Assembly (NCBI GenBank): GCA_035222895.1
Contig: JAVYIG010000636.1
Coordinates: forward strand, 248,001-312,000
DNA length: 64,000 nucleotides
Reading direction: 5' to 3'
DNA from: Strongylocentrotus droebachiensis
Taxonomy: Eukaryota; Echinodermata; Echinoidea; Camarodonta; Strongylocentrotidae
Under the pieces are notes generated by a model. That model did no database searches, was not told the origin of the DNA, and saw nothing but the letters and a program-made list of their open reading frames with translations. Below are positions 1-12,705 of this stretch, piece after piece (the first letter of the stretch is position 1; the number at the start of each line of letters is the position of its first letter). The position numbers and the translations under genes are program-made.

Positions 1-47
1 CAAGATCAGCATTAGCATCAGCGTCAGCATTCCACTGAACACAGTCA

Positions 48-3000
48 ATGGCTGGCCGTGATCATTTGATCAGTTTGTACTTTAACCTGGGAATGTCCTA
101 TAAGGAAATCATTTATATCTTAGCACAAGAACATGGCATAGAACTTAGTGAAAGACATCTCAAGAGGATATTAGCTCTGAATAACTTTCGTCGCCGACAT
201 TACACTAACTTAGCTGATGTGGTACAGTTTATTGAGCATGAGCTTCAAGGGTCAGGTCAGTTGCACGGATACCGCATGATGCATGCTAAATGCAGACAGA
301 ATGGTATGCATGTGAGAAAGGAGGATGTTCGTGTCATTTTAAAGTATCTGGATCCAGAAGGCGTAGCAGCCAGAACAGCTAGACGACTAACCAGACGTTC
401 TTACTTTGCTAAAGGACCAAATCATGTGTGGCACGTTGATGGATATGATAAACTAAAGCCGTTTGGATTATGCATCAGTGGATGCATAGATGGCTATTCA
501 CGAAAAGTAATGTGGTTGAATGTGTATAATACAAACAATGATCCAAAATTAGTAGGAGGATACTTCTTGGAAACTGTTATGGAATGTGGTGGCTTCCCTT
601 GCAAAGTTCGTGCTGATCGTGGCACCGAAAATGGACACATTTGTGCCTTTCAAAACTTCTTTCATCATAATTATGACTTAGAACGAAGAGTGTACATCGA
701 AGGATCAAGCACTAGCAATCAAAGGATTGAATACTGGTGGGCATTTTTGCGGAAGGAATGTACACATTTTTGGATTGAGACCTTCAGAAGGCTGTCAGAC
801 AGAGGGGACTTCACTGGAGACTTTCTAGACAAGAATCTTGTTCAGTTCTGTTTCATGAGCATTCTACAGGTGAGCACCCTACCAGAAAGAACTAGTCATC
901 ATGATGACTGATTTACAAGTCATTGATGCAATGGAGGCATCAGAGTCATCAAAAAGGCAGCAATTGGAACCCTTGAAACCCTTGAAATAATAGTTCTAAA
1001 TAACATTAGATTTAATGGCAAATAGGCCAAATAGGCATCAAACAGTTATCAAAAGGCATAATTTGGCATCAGACATCATACAGACATCAGGAGCCATCAT
1101 TTGGCATCAGGCATCATAAGTCATCATTGGCATCAGAAGTCATCAAATTGGCATTAGAGAAATGATATCAGGAAAATGGTCATACATGTAAATCATTTAG
1201 ATTTTTTTTTTCTCCTGACCTGCTCTGACCCATACAATGTAACATTTGACCCTGACTGACAAATACATGTAAATTGTTCTGAATTATCAAAGTTTCTTAA
1301 GTAGAATTATACAAAATATAAACAAATAAAACAAAAGGTTGCAAAAACAAAGAAATACATAAGATATTCATTAAACAATACATTATTTGACAAAGAAATA
1401 TTTTGCTACTGCTTTTTTTTTTGTTAAGAAAATTGTTACACATGTCATAAGGAATGTTCAACCTTTTTAAATTGATTTAGATGGCAAAATATGATTTTCT
1501 GCATAAATTTGCATAATTAGTTAAAAATAGAGTTTTTGAAAAATTTATTATACGGTCTTGTAGTTTGCATCAGACTGTACATTGGTGGAAAATGTTGCAT
1601 CGATCCACGGCCGAGATCAGAAAGGGCGTGGTTGCTCCAGCCCCCCCCCCCCCATGATGTTGTTTGTATATGTACACGTCCTGAGTCAAGTCAGATAAAC
1701 TTCCATTCATAACCTGTTCATAGTTGTGCTATCAAAAAGGCTTCCTCTCTAAGGCTTTTTTAGTGACTAAAACTTAAATTTTTGGAGGCATCATAAAGCC
1801 TTGTCCTAGAAACTTTCACAGTGATGACTAATGATGCCTTCTTCTGAACAAATATGCCGTGATGCCTGAATGATGACTGTGATGCCAGTTTCTGATGGTG
1901 CCTATTCTGATGACCATTGATGCCTCCTGATGACCAAATGGTGCCTATTGCTTACCGTACCAAAATGATGTTTTTTGATGCCCAAATGATGTCTTACTTT
2001 ACTAGTGATGCCCAAATGATAATTAATTTTTCTGGCCAGGCATTTCACTCTTCTTAATGATTTAGAAAAGCACTGGTTACCATGCATCTTTGTGACAGAA
2101 CTTGGAATCTAGTCATTGAAAAAATTGTGTTTCTTATTACATTTACAATATATTTTATTTTATGAGGGTTGGGGGCATTCACCCCCACATGCTGGTACAT
2201 GTACATGTAGGTATATGTGCCACAAGTACAGCAGAGGCAAAATTAGGGGGCTCACCAAAAATGGGGGTTCACTGGAACTAAAGATCCAAGGAGTTCAGAC
2301 CTCAAAATGTGCTTTGGAACTACATCTAAATCTGACTTAACTATGTAAAGGCATGTTGAATAATGTAATGCTTTGGAACAGTTTAATTGCCACAAAAGCT
2401 GGATATGCAAAGAACTCTTATCCATGTGAATTACATTCCTCACATGGCAGCCGCTCCTCTGAGGCAGCCCGGTGTCACATTTGAAGGTTTGGGATAAAAG
2501 ACTAAGCATGATTCAATGGAATTGAAAAGGTGAAGTATTGTCACTTATTGTCAACATTTGTGGGCTCTGGAACAAAAATATGAAAATTTGCCATGTAATT
2601 AATCTGAAAGTTACATGCATCAGAATTTTTAGGGCATAAAATTGGGGCATTTCAGTAGCATATGTGTACCGTACAATATATTGTGAGTGCACAATACAAT
2701 TAACTGCAGAGGACTTAGACCAAGAATATGGCCATAATATATCAGGTTCTTAATCAAGTAGTTCTATATTGCCGTAATTGGATTACTAATAACTTAAAGT
2801 TGTATTTATCAGATTCGTTGCACACAGTAATTTCACCATGGTAGTATTGTTTCACAAATTATTTTACAGACAGAGCTAGACAAGATGGCTGATATATGGA
2901 ACAATCACCGTATCCGACCCTCTGTGAATCTCCATGTACCAAGTGGCCATCCAATGATGATGTATCATACTCCACAAATCTGGGGTACTGAAGATCAGCT

Positions 3001-3199
3001 TTGCACCAATGTTGATGATGACGATCTGGCTGCATGCATAAGTGATGCTGTATTCCGATCTACCGTACCATGCGACAAAGATGTATATGACTTGTGTGTG
3101 TATATTATGAAAAGAGACAACCTTGATCAACCAATGGAAGTCCAGGATGCCTTAGAATTGTACATCCATCTGAAGCAGGAGATTACTGTGTTGCTTTAA
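48..3199 (+). CDS. integrase core domain protein, two exons (48..869, 2870..3199)
   Basis: Two exons joined in phase 0 give 383 residues. Exon 1 ends ATTCTACAG before GTGAGC. Exon 2 follows TTTTACAG and opens T-E-L-D-K-M before a conserved-looking tail (WNNHRIRPS, PSGHP). Residues 5-45 look like a helix-turn-helix. The RNase H-fold integrase core spans about 115-245: Asp131 in HVDGYDKL, Asp190 in RADRGTEN and Glu228 in SNQRIEYWW, with 37 residues between the last two, so the DDE triad is present. The family is widespread and multicopy in fish and invertebrates and is related to integrases of eukaryotic cut-and-paste DNA transposons (IS3EU- or Ginger-like; I cannot decide which). The protein would act on DNA in the nucleus. 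No stop or frameshift is seen, so it may be active or domesticated. No reverse transcriptase, capsid or LTR lies near. The start at 48 is the first ATG in frame; coding sequence further 5' cannot be excluded because the window begins there. Confidence 0.85.
938..2010. repeat. opposed GGCATCA / TGATGCC arrays inside the integrase intron
   Basis: From about 938 to 1160 the motif GGCATCA and variants (AGTCATCA, GACATCA) recur every 10-25 bases. From about 1786 to 2010 the reverse complement TGATGCC and variants (TGATGACC, TGGTGCC) recur at the same density. The arms are not an exact inverted repeat, but the motif direction is strictly opposite on the two sides of a ~600-bp centre. Subterminal repeats of a DNA transposon look like this. 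The first 30 bases of the window also carry GCATCAG/GCATTAG repeats. Confidence 0.6.
1310..1660 (+). mobile_element. fragment of a piggyBac-like MITE (same family as 9765-10466 and 31319-32074)
   Basis: AACAAAGAAATACATAAG, the GCATAAATTTGCATAATTAG block, a CACGGCCGAGATC block and a long C run (about 1640-1653) occur in the same order as in the two fuller copies of this family. The terminal CCCTAA repeats are not found here, so this is an internal fragment. It lies in the centre of the opposed GGCATCA arrays. Confidence 0.5.
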
Positions 3200-6100
3200 A
3201 TATATGCATTCAGGAAATTAAGCTGAAACCCCTGAAGCAAAATATATCTTAACCCTCAATAGCCCGGGGGGGGGGGGCTAAATTTTACTGCATTACTACT
3301 TTCTGAACCAATTCACCCGTTTGAATTTGTGTGTTTTGAACTTGTACCTTTCTCTTCTTCATGCTTCCTCGAGGAGCCGATGTATTTGCATTCTAATGTG
3401 AACCTGTGTCATCATTACAAATTTTCAAAATACTGCATCTTCTTTTTGCTCAAGAATTGTGCACTTTGTATTCTTTGTCAAGGAGATCAGTACATGTACA
3501 ACCAGACACTAAAGCTTTAAAATCGTCTGGAAGTCCCCTTCAAGTACAATATATATACCTTAAAGTTAGGAAGCTAAGATACAATGGTTGCAAGTCGACT
3601 TGTTACATCTTCATCATCGTAATAACCACCATCACAATATTGACAACTAAAATTACAATAAACATCAATCCACAATTTAGGGAATTACCTGAATTGCATT
3701 GTGGTGGCAGAGACTCAAAATGTTATTTTCAGGGGGGGGGGAATTCTATTATCAAATTGCCAAGAACAAGTTAATATGAAGGTACATAAAAAGTGATGCA
3801 TTACATTAAGAATAAAAAAACAAACACATTCTTGATCAATGCATTGTCAATTTGTGCTGGAAAAGATTTTTCACTCAGTTATTGCTAATGTAAGGATTTA
3901 CCAATTGTATGCTTTGAAATTTCTGTTGAAAAGACATTTTATTGAATTTGAACAATTACATGTCTGAAATTGTGATTTGTTTTTTTTTACTTGTCTTCGA
4001 ATTTCTATAAATTTCCATCTAATTGTTACATAACAGTTATTTCTCTCCTCCACAGTCGTACTTCATCTTCAATAGATATAGATGTAAAGGTGAAAATAGG
4101 CACCCACACACATGAAAAGCAACGTTACAAGAAGAAGAAAAAATTGACACAGAAGGCAAAAACATGGACATCCAACACTATTGTTGTCACATAAGACATT
4201 TGGGAAACGAGCAAGATGAATGACAGGTATAACTTTAATTGCAAGTAAACAAAAATAACACTTCGACAACAGACTGATTTATACAAACACAGTCCTTTGA
4301 TTTCAGGAATCAGAACATGGAATCAGTGAGGAATCCCTCAACATCTTATTGAAATATGTAGAGGTTAATATCTTTTGTATGCTTTCTGAATGAGATAGGT
4401 CAAGTTTTGTTTTGATTACCAAGAAAAATGACCTTTTGTGATTTTTTTTCCCCTAAATTTTGTATATTATTGCTGTTCGCCTATGACATCACAAATTCTT
4501 ATCAAGAGAGGGCGACGTGGAATTTATCAAATTTCAAGAAATCATAACTCTTGAATGGATCATCTAATTTTGCTCAAACTTTCACTAATCTGCTTAAAAG
4601 TTAAATATTTATTTTAATGATGTATGGGTATAATTGTCCTTAAAGTGACAGCTGGAATATTAAAATACTTACATGACCTTTGATTTTGGCTAAATATGGG
4701 GGTCCCCATGCATGAACAATATACCCACCAAATTTTTTTTTTTTTTTAAATTATTCACATTTTTGTAAGCACTATGGACAGATGACATTTTGATCTCTTA
4801 GTTTTACTCCACCTGGGTGGCTCTACAAAGATGGCTAGCCATAGGGAACATAATAGTATACCTATTATGTAATGGGAGCTTGCTCATCTGTCGGGACCAA
4901 TTAAAAAAAGTCTTCATTGAATAATTGATTGAATTTATTTAACCACGGTAAAAAACTTAAACATAAATCATACAGAAATTACATTGAATAGAACTACACA
5001 GAGAAACAACCTAGTAATAATAAGCATAATTAATTAAGCATGATAATGAAATGAATACGATAACAATGAGAGAAACATAATAAAAACAAGAAAACCTAAC
5101 AATACATGTAAGATGTCTGTGTCATTTGTATAGTAACTGAAGGGAAAAGGAGAACAAAGATGAGGGAAGAAGAGGACGCGAGAGCATATAGGGGGAAGTC
5201 TGAGGAGAAAGAGGAAGAGAAGGGGAGAACATAAGACAGAGAGAGAGAGGAAGAGAAAGAGGGAGGTGGAGGTTGGGGGGAGACTGACACTTTAATGGTA
5301 CAATGCATCTACCTCTGCTTCAAAGAGCTTACGATTTGAGAAAAGATACTCTTTCAGGCAACACGTTGTATAATTGGACACCCGTATAGATAAATCCCAT
5401 TGTTTGTTTTGAGTTTTCCTAAAGATAGTTTATGGCCGGAATTTCTGAGCCCGTAAGAACATCCTTTTAAAGAAATGTGTTCGCATAATGACGTAGGAAG
5501 CAATTTGTAAACAAGTTTGAAGATCTATCCTAGGGCTTTCCTTTTCCAACGTATTTGGACACGGTCAATTTTACTAAGAGAATAGAGCAGATCAGTACTA
5601 AAAAGACTTATCAATGGACAAAACCGTTCTTCTCATGTAATAACCATGAACTAAAAAACAAGTGCATCGGGCACTGATATAAGTTAACAATTAATACAAT
5701 ACATGTAACTAGTACAGAAAAATTATGAAACAAAACAATGTCAGAAAAATGTAACATCATTAACAAGAGCCCTGTGGGGATAGATGCTCTTCTCAGCATG
5801 CTAATTAATTAACTTGACGCTATTTCTTGTCAAGCCCCCACATGTATATCATCACTTCAAACTGAACAATTCAATTTTGATAAAAATGTAAACAAAGTTC
5901 CCAGATGCGGCAGGATGGACAGCGCACAACTGACAGGATGCGAGTCCTTGGCTCAGGTGAGCTGGAAATGTAACAATAATTTTAAAAGAAAAATACCTAA
6001 CAAAAGACAACTACAAGGGCAAACTCAAAACTTGCTACTTTGTTCTTGACCGTGAACAAAATGGATGATTTCAGGAAATTATTTTTTCCCAGAATTTCAG

Positions 6101-7189
6101 GGTTACGGTTATTCCACTCTATATAGCCCATTCCTCCAAAGTAACCTGTAATATAACAAATATATTCATATCTGGAAACAGGAGTACCAACATAAGAATT
6201 ATGGGTGCATATAAAGAGTTATCATAAGGGCATGCTGACGAGCAGTTTAACTTTAACTAATCATTAAACTCAATTGGCAATGCAATGAAAATATGTAATC
6301 ACTATTTACATGTGAAAATTGGCAATTTTACATTAAATTTTGCAATTATTATTCATTTTGATTAATGTTATATCCATTTTAATTTTTTTTTCAGACTATG
6401 AGAGGAAAAAGATAATAATTGTTGCCAATTTGAGGAGTGAAAGCTGATTAATTCAGACCTGAAGAAAGCTCTGTATCTCTATGGGTTAAATTAAACTTCA
6501 CTAAGCTGGAGGAATAACTGACAAAACCTAGGCAATGTTATTAGCAACCATATAATGCATTGTAAAAATCGTCATGAATTTTGATTAAAAAATTCCTGTT
6601 CTAAAAACCGTATTCACTGCCATTGAGCGATGTCACATCATTTAAAAGAATCTATAACAAGGATTTTAAAAAGAATTAAGAAAACTAAAATAATCATTAG
6701 AGAAGGGAAAAAAAGTGCAAGTAAAGGTGAACTTGCTATTACATGTAATGCATGTCACACCATGCAACGTGTACTGTGCATTGATGGTAGGCCATTATTA
6801 TGACAGGGACGTTAGGGACCTGCTACAGAATAATTTGAAACTATTCGTACTTCATGCAGACATCTGGACGAGTTTTAAAGCAAGACAATCAAATGTTTAA
6901 CATTCCACTGCCAATAAACTAAAGTTAGATATTGGAGTCAAATGAAAGCTATGAATTTTCTTTATGAAATACCATACTTCATATTTATATTTTAAATCAT
7001 GAAAGAAATTTGGTATTGACATTTTAAGGATCATTTCCTCCAAAGTTTGTGTCATATCGATTGACAATACATGTTGAAGATCTATTTAAACACTTAAAAA
7101 CATCTCTTCGAAAATACAGGTTAACACCAATTTTCCTAACTTTGAAGTATGCGCGAGACAAACCAAAAACAACAAACACAAACAAAAAA
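3200..7189. other. gene-free AT-rich stretch with scattered repeat fragments
   Basis: I see no supported exon. At 3249-3290 a TTAACCCTCAATAGCCCGG stretch plus a G run resembles an end of the TTAA/CCCTAA MITE family. Around 4915-5640 the text (TTTATTTAACCACGGTAAAA, CACGGTCAATTTTACTAAGAG) looks like old dispersed repeat, but I cannot name a family. Open frames here are short and show no domain. Confidence 0.5.
5138..5285 (+). repeat. polypurine tract (A/G-rich, GAGAGG/GGAAGA)
   Basis: About 150 bases are almost all A or G on the plus strand, with few interruptions, ending in GGAGGTTGGGGGGAGA. Such strand-asymmetric polypurine can form triplex (H-DNA). No gene is implied; the open frame on the opposite strand is a low-complexity Ser/Pro artefact. 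Confidence 0.7.
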
Positions 7190-10100
7190 TCATGCAATGT
7201 CCATGGCGAGGTAGCCACTTGAAAGTACCGCTTGCCACTCTGATCTGAAATCTCTATATGAAGTATAACTTGTTGGCAGCTCAAGCATTGGTCCGCATGT
7301 GTGAGCCACTGGCCTTCGAGCTAATCCAGTGGTATTTGTGAATTGTACAGAAATCTGTGTGGCAGTCATTACAGGCGAAGCTGTCAAAAATCTCAACAAT
7401 GTGCCTAGACCTTCTTCGTTTTGGGCTCGGATGTATTGCTGCAAAAATCTAAGCGACTGGGCCTCCTCCCTTGTTTGATGATTTGCGGCAAGTAAATCAC
7501 AGACTTTCTTAGGAGTAGGTTTTAGAGAGCCATACATTATCTTGATAGAGTTAACATCTGGAAAAGCTGAGTGTAGGGCATCTCTGACCACCTTTCTCAT
7601 GCCCTCCAGTGCATACATACTCTTCTGTATGATAACTTTGTGGGCCAGTTGGTAGATTGTGGGCCGGACATTTTCCCCTTTAGGGATAGAGTGACATCCC
7701 TCACGGTCTAGAATGTCTTCAAATATGTCTTGCTCGTCATCTGACAGAACATCTCCTTGTAGAGCCTGCTTCACTGTAGCTCTTTCAAGTGGACTAAGAA
7801 ACAGGAGGAATGTTTCAAGTAAGTCCTCAGTTGACACTGTCTCCTCTCCAAACATGACGGCTATTAGAAAGGCTGGGGCCAATTGCACAGGGAAAATGTT
7901 ATGGTCAGAGTATCCCTTTGACAAAATCCTCCCTATGGACAGCCATTCCTCCAAACCGTATTCAGGGTTCAATGAAGGCACCCTGTAATCCTCGCCATCT
8001 GCCGATGTATTAAAAAAGGAGTTCCAAAATGCACTATATGCTTCTCTAGATACTCCTCTGGCATCCACTCCTAACTCCTCTACAAAAGTTACCTTCAACT
8101 GGATACTAAGGATCTCAGGCGTCTTGAAAAGTGCAATCATTTCAGCTTGGATATTGCTTCGATGTAAACGGATTTGCAGAGCTTTTGTATCTGAAGGAAT
8201 TCCCGCATCATCTAACTGAAGATCATAATCTATGGCAGCTTGTTGAGGGTTTGCACGTTGAATTTGAGCATCAGCTTGTTGTTGGCTTCTTGGTTGAGTG
8301 TGATCGCCATTTTCAGTAGCTTGATGTAGGTTTCCTGGTTGAGTTTGAGCACGATTGTCAGTGGCTTGATGTAGGTTTCCTGGTTGAGTTTGAGCACGAT
8401 TGTCAGTGGCTTGTTGTAGGTTTCCTGGTTGAGCTTGAGCACGATTGTCAGTGGATTGTTGTAGGTTTCCTGGTTGAGTTTGAGCACGATTGTCAGTAGC
8501 TAGTGTTTGGTTTCTTGGTTGAGTGTGAGCACCATTGTCAGTGGCTTGTGCTTGGTTTGGAGGTTGAATTTCGGCACTAATATTAGTGGATCGTTGTGGG
8601 TTTACAGATTGACCTTCAAAGTCCGAGAATCCCAAATGTATTGGTGGTAATTCACAATCATCATCTATCATGCAACCTCCAACATATTCAAGGTTTAATG
8701 GTAATGTTTCATCTAGCTGAGATTGTGTGCCTTCATCACTTTTTCTCCCAAACTGGACAACATAACAGTCACTTGAATCACTTTCTTCTTCTGGCTGGTT
8801 TTCACTTTGATTGTCTGAAGAGGTTTCTGTCGATGGTTGGTCTCTATTTTTTTTTTTGGTGCACAGGTATAGTCTCAAAACACGTGATTTCGCATTTTCA
8901 TACAGTTCGCCTACAGTGGAATTCCTCATCTCACATCCTCTAAAATCTTGAATGTCCACTTCGTAGTCTTCAATTTTACCCCTTTTGGATTTACCATCAG
9001 GGAAAAATAGCCCTTTTGCAGTTGCAAGAAGGTTGTCTAGTCCTTCGCTCTTGTTTGCTCTTATTTCTCTTGTCCCTCCTCCGCCTTGACTCCTCACTTG
9101 CTTTAATTCCTTTGTTGCATAGTCAAAATCCATCCACCCTACTTCTAATTTTCGTGTATCTTTGTGTGCATTGTTACGTTTTTTTGAGGGGGGATTGTCA
9201 TCAACTGACTTTTTTTTTCTTGAAAGTCTTGTTCTCAGCCTTTCCAGAAGGCTTGACGATGGTTTTTCGTTTTTCGTTTGACACCTGCAGAATGCCCTTG
9301 CAGCGAGTCTATCACCGAAGGCAGGGAGGTAGTCCTTCAAGCATTCATCATCCATTTCAAGCAAGGCATGGCAGTCAATCTGAGAAGGAATTAAAAAAAA
9401 AAAACATCTTTCAGATGGGAGATTAGAAGCGAATGCTCTTCTATATTACACATGGTAACCATACTTCAATAAACCCCAAATTACTCTTTAACAAGGGCAA
9501 CGCAAAGCGTAGCATCCTCTAGCCTGGTACAAATTTACATAACTAGCAATTATTGCAATTTAATGAGCTGTGACCTTTGACCTTTGACTTATATACTCAA
9601 CAACATTACTTACGTTATCGAATGGAAACCACATTTTTGCATATATAATTAGCTATTTTGCATATTTGATGAGCTATGACCTTTGACCTACATACATAAG
9701 ATCATGGGTGAACTGAATAAATTATTTGCCCATTGAACCACTGCTGTTTTTATCTGTTCTTTAACCCTAACAGGGCCGGGGGACGTTTCGTGCGATATGT
9801 CTGCAACGCAAACAAATTCTACCGCGAAGTTTCAGGACTTTTTTCTTTCAAACCTCGCGCATCTTTTGACACCAAATTTGCAATGCCTGGGCGCGCGGTT
9901 CCGAAGTTACACAACATTTCGCACTTGCACGTCGGACCAAAAACTGCTAAAAAAAAACGTGATTTCATGTACATTTTCAATACAAATTGTGTTTTCAGAG
10001 AAAATTCATAGATGTATGAATATTTTTACTTCTATTGATTAAAATTAATTAATTCTATGTTGTTTATGATCGCAAAAGTGTCACCGACAAATTTTGTCGA

Positions 10101-11555
10101 AAAAAACAATAAAAAAACAAAGAAATACATAAGAAATTTTAAAGACAATAAAATACACAAGAAATTCAGATTGATACGGGAATTTTTTTCAAGTTCATTT
10201 GCTAAAAATACTACGTAGAGTGTTTAGACCAAAATTAGCACTTTTGGACCTTTAAGTGATTTAGAGCAAAATGTCTGATTCCATGCATAAATTAGCATAA
10301 TTAATTAATATAAAATAAAATTCAATAAATTCAGAAAAATTAAATATACAATTTTGTAGATTATGTCACAAGCATCGTGTGCACGCCGATTTTTGTGGCG
10401 ATTGCGCAGTCGACCCCCCCCCCCCCCCTGCTGTGAGATAGCCTAAATAACTCGGCCTCTTTAGGGTTAAGCCTAAATATTTGCCTGTCTGTATGTAAAC
10501 TTACATTACATTACTTACAACACATAAAGACTGGTACATTTCTTGGAATATCAGCAAAATATCTTGATTTTTGTAAATATCTGGAAAACAGACATCCTTC
10601 ACCAAAGTTGAGTGATCTATGACATTGACTTTTACATATTGGACCAGCATCACATGTAAGCATTGGCTATCAATAAAATTCTCATCAAAATGAATTACTA
10701 CAATGGAGTCCCTTACCTCACCTTATAGCTATAAATTGTCGATACCACTTAGGTTTTTTGTTCTGTGAGATTTTGGGTGTAGTTTTATCATTAATTTTCA
10801 AGTTTTGTTTTCCAATTTGCCCTGTAAAATCTTTGTTGAATTAGAGAATTTTCATCCATCTACTTAAAGAAGAATGTAGCAACATCAACCCTACCTAAAG
10901 TACTTGACAAAGTGCTCGATGTACATAAACCTATGGTACTATTTTCGAGATGCCCCCTTGGAAGTACCCTTTTTTGCTAATTTCACCAAACAAGGGGGTT
11001 GAGCAACCACTAGGCTCACCTGATCTCACTTTGCTTTTAAAAACTTCTAAAATTTATACCAAATGGTCACATATCTTTCTACCCATAACAATGGAATATG
11101 CAGAGGTATAATACTGCAATCACCAAAAGAAATAGGATGCTTGACTTTCTTGTGACAAATCTCCATAGCTAAATGTTTATCTCTACACTTCAACATATGA
11201 CAGTAAGCACATTTATATGCAGAGCACTTTCTTTTGGCTTTGGTATTACTTTTGAAAGAAACAAACAGACATTAGCCTGCACACATGAAATCTGTTTGCA
11301 GCACTGGAGTATTATAAAGGCATTACCAGTTTCTTACATCATTTCTAATAATGTGCCTTTTCCAATACTTTTGATTCTTTTAAAAAAGGAGATATGAACA
11401 GTATGTATACACAAAGAGCTACCTTATCTTTCTCCGTGGCTCTGAGCAAAGCTTAATTCCTCCACTTGTCGTTCCTTCAGGAAATCTATTAAGGATTTCT
11501 GCCCACCTTTCGCCATGTTTTCGGAGTCCATATCCTTAACACAATCTGTAGCTAT
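7190..11555 (-). CDS. G2E3-like HECT-domain E3 ubiquitin ligase, exons 11423..11555 and 7190..9379
   Basis: The large exon (729 codons from ATT at 9379 to TGA at 7190) follows TTCCTTCTCAG. It opens IDCHALLEMDDECLKDYLP, the second half of a SAM-like domain; the first half (KSLIDFLKERQVEE) lies in exon 11423..11555, between a CCCCTGCAG acceptor and AAG|GTAGCT donor. Next come a basic segment, a ubiquitin-like stretch (residues ~70-168, counted from Leu at 9364: VGWMDFDY, KGLFFPDGKSK, TVGELYENAK), an acidic region, a 15-residue repeat block (~268-365) and a HECT domain from ~395 to the end. In the C-lobe, AHTCGPMLELP matches the HECT motif, with the thioester Cys at ~690. It would transfer ubiquitin to unknown substrates. 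Oddity: in the upstream exon the SAM frame breaks near GAGGAATTAAGC; the preceding frame reaches TAA just before the donor, whereas EKDK|IDCH continues in another frame. So it is a pseudogene, a sequence error, or spliced differently. An ATG at 11531 (MDSENMAKGG) is a possible start. Confidence 0.75.
8270..8560 (-). repeat. 45-bp coding minisatellite in the HECT gene
   Basis: Six to seven tandem copies of a 15-residue unit, consensus TQPGNLQQATDNRAQ, encoded by 45-bp DNA repeats without frame disruption. The central copies (8300-8500) are nearly identical and the edge copies are diverged. The region is Gln/Asn-rich and probably disordered, linking the ubiquitin-like part to the HECT domain. 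Copy number is likely to vary between alleles. Confidence 0.85.
9571..9689. promoter_or_regulatory. two DR1 nuclear-receptor half-site pairs
   Basis: TGACCTTTGACCTTTGA at 9571-9587 and TGACCTTTGACCT at 9677-9689 are reverse complements of AGGTCAAAGGTCA, the DR1 consensus bound by HNF4/RXR-type receptors. They lie 190-310 bases upstream of the large HECT exon, in its intron. Both sit in a repeated context (GAGCTRTGACCTTTGACCT), so they may belong to an old repeat and need not regulate the gene. Confidence 0.4.
9765..10466 (+). mobile_element. piggyBac-like MITE with TTAA target duplication
   Basis: TTAA at 9761-9764 and again at 10467-10470 flanks ends CCCTAACAGGGCCGG and (reverse complement) CCCTAAAGAGGCCGA. 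TTAA duplication with ends starting CCC is typical of piggyBac-type cut-and-paste transposons. The interior has no transposase, so it is non-autonomous. It carries AT-rich blocks and a C15 run near its right end (10416-10430), shared with the copy at 31319-32074. Confidence 0.75.
10471..11422. other. rest of the HECT-gene intron
   Basis: AT-rich, with no exon, element end or RNA gene that I can support. The intron of the minus-strand HECT gene runs from 11422 to 9380. Confidence 0.5.
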
Positions 11556-12705
11556 CTGCAGGGGAATTAAAAAATAAGATTTATAAATATTACATGCAAA
11601 AATCAGGAAGTTTACAATCAATGAAGAAACACAATGTCCAAGTCTTAATTTATCCTTCTCACAAATCTTCAAACATCTAACTAATAAAGAAAGAATGCTT
11701 ATACATCTTCCAAAGATAGAATGGAAAGAGAATTTGGTAAGATGCATCATGAGTTTTGAGGGGCATCTCAAAAGAAGGAAAAGTCTCATTTAAAAAAAAA
11801 AGAAGAAGAAGAAGAGGACTGTAACTGTAATAGTTGCCATGTGCATTCCATGTTTCCAAGGAAACAATTCAAGTGTGCACATGTGCACTGGGAAAAATAA
11901 GGGGATTAATGCTCACCTGAGCTTACAGATGAATTCACATGCTCCCTGTGGAGCTGCTAAGGATATGGGACCTCATTGGGGCCACATTACCATTTGCACA
12001 ACCTTGCATTACCTATCTCTACAATAATAACACATTTAATTCAAATAACCCCCCCCCCCCCAAAAAAAAAAGAACAACGACAACGACAACAAAACAAAAC
12101 AAACAAACAAAAAACTGTTACCCAACACGAGTCCATTGGGCTACTCTGGGAACTGTCATGAACAAGTTTTATTCTCCACTTGTATAGGTATCTAAACACT
12201 GTAGTAATGTTATATTGAATGTTTCAGTTCTGGAACCAAATAATATGCTTGAAATTGCATGACCAAATTCTTGTTTCTCTGGGAGAAATATATATGACTG
12301 GAAAGCCAATACAAAACTAGACAACTTTGCTGGACACAATTTTTCTTCATAACGATTGCAGAAAAAGTTACAGCCCTTTGAATTAGGAGTGTCTGGCAGA
12401 ATGCGGCAAAATTGTCACTCCCTAAAATAATGGGGCACACAGGGGTTTCATGGTTGGTCGCACAAAGAGTTACAAATGTGGAAGATGTAAACATGGCCAT
12501 GAGGACGGAAAAAGCTGCAGAGGATCCAAGAAAAATCATTCAGGAGTGCATGGAGGCATTGCAGAGAAAGATGGGACATTGTGTAAGACTCCAGTGGGAT
12601 TGCTTCGAAAGGGAAAACTCAAAGTCTGTAATTTGGGTATATATTTCTTTTGTGATATCAGTCCTGGAACTTTTCTGACACACCTCGTATATCTGTTCCA
12701 CTTAC

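Noticed and set aside
1902-2509. Open frames in the integrase intron
   Set aside because: They are translations of the TGATGCC repeats and unique intron text; no domain.
48-9379. Integrase and HECT genes as parts of one mobile element
   Set aside because: They are on opposite strands, 4 kb apart, with no shared terminal repeats or target duplication seen; only a weak shared intron motif.
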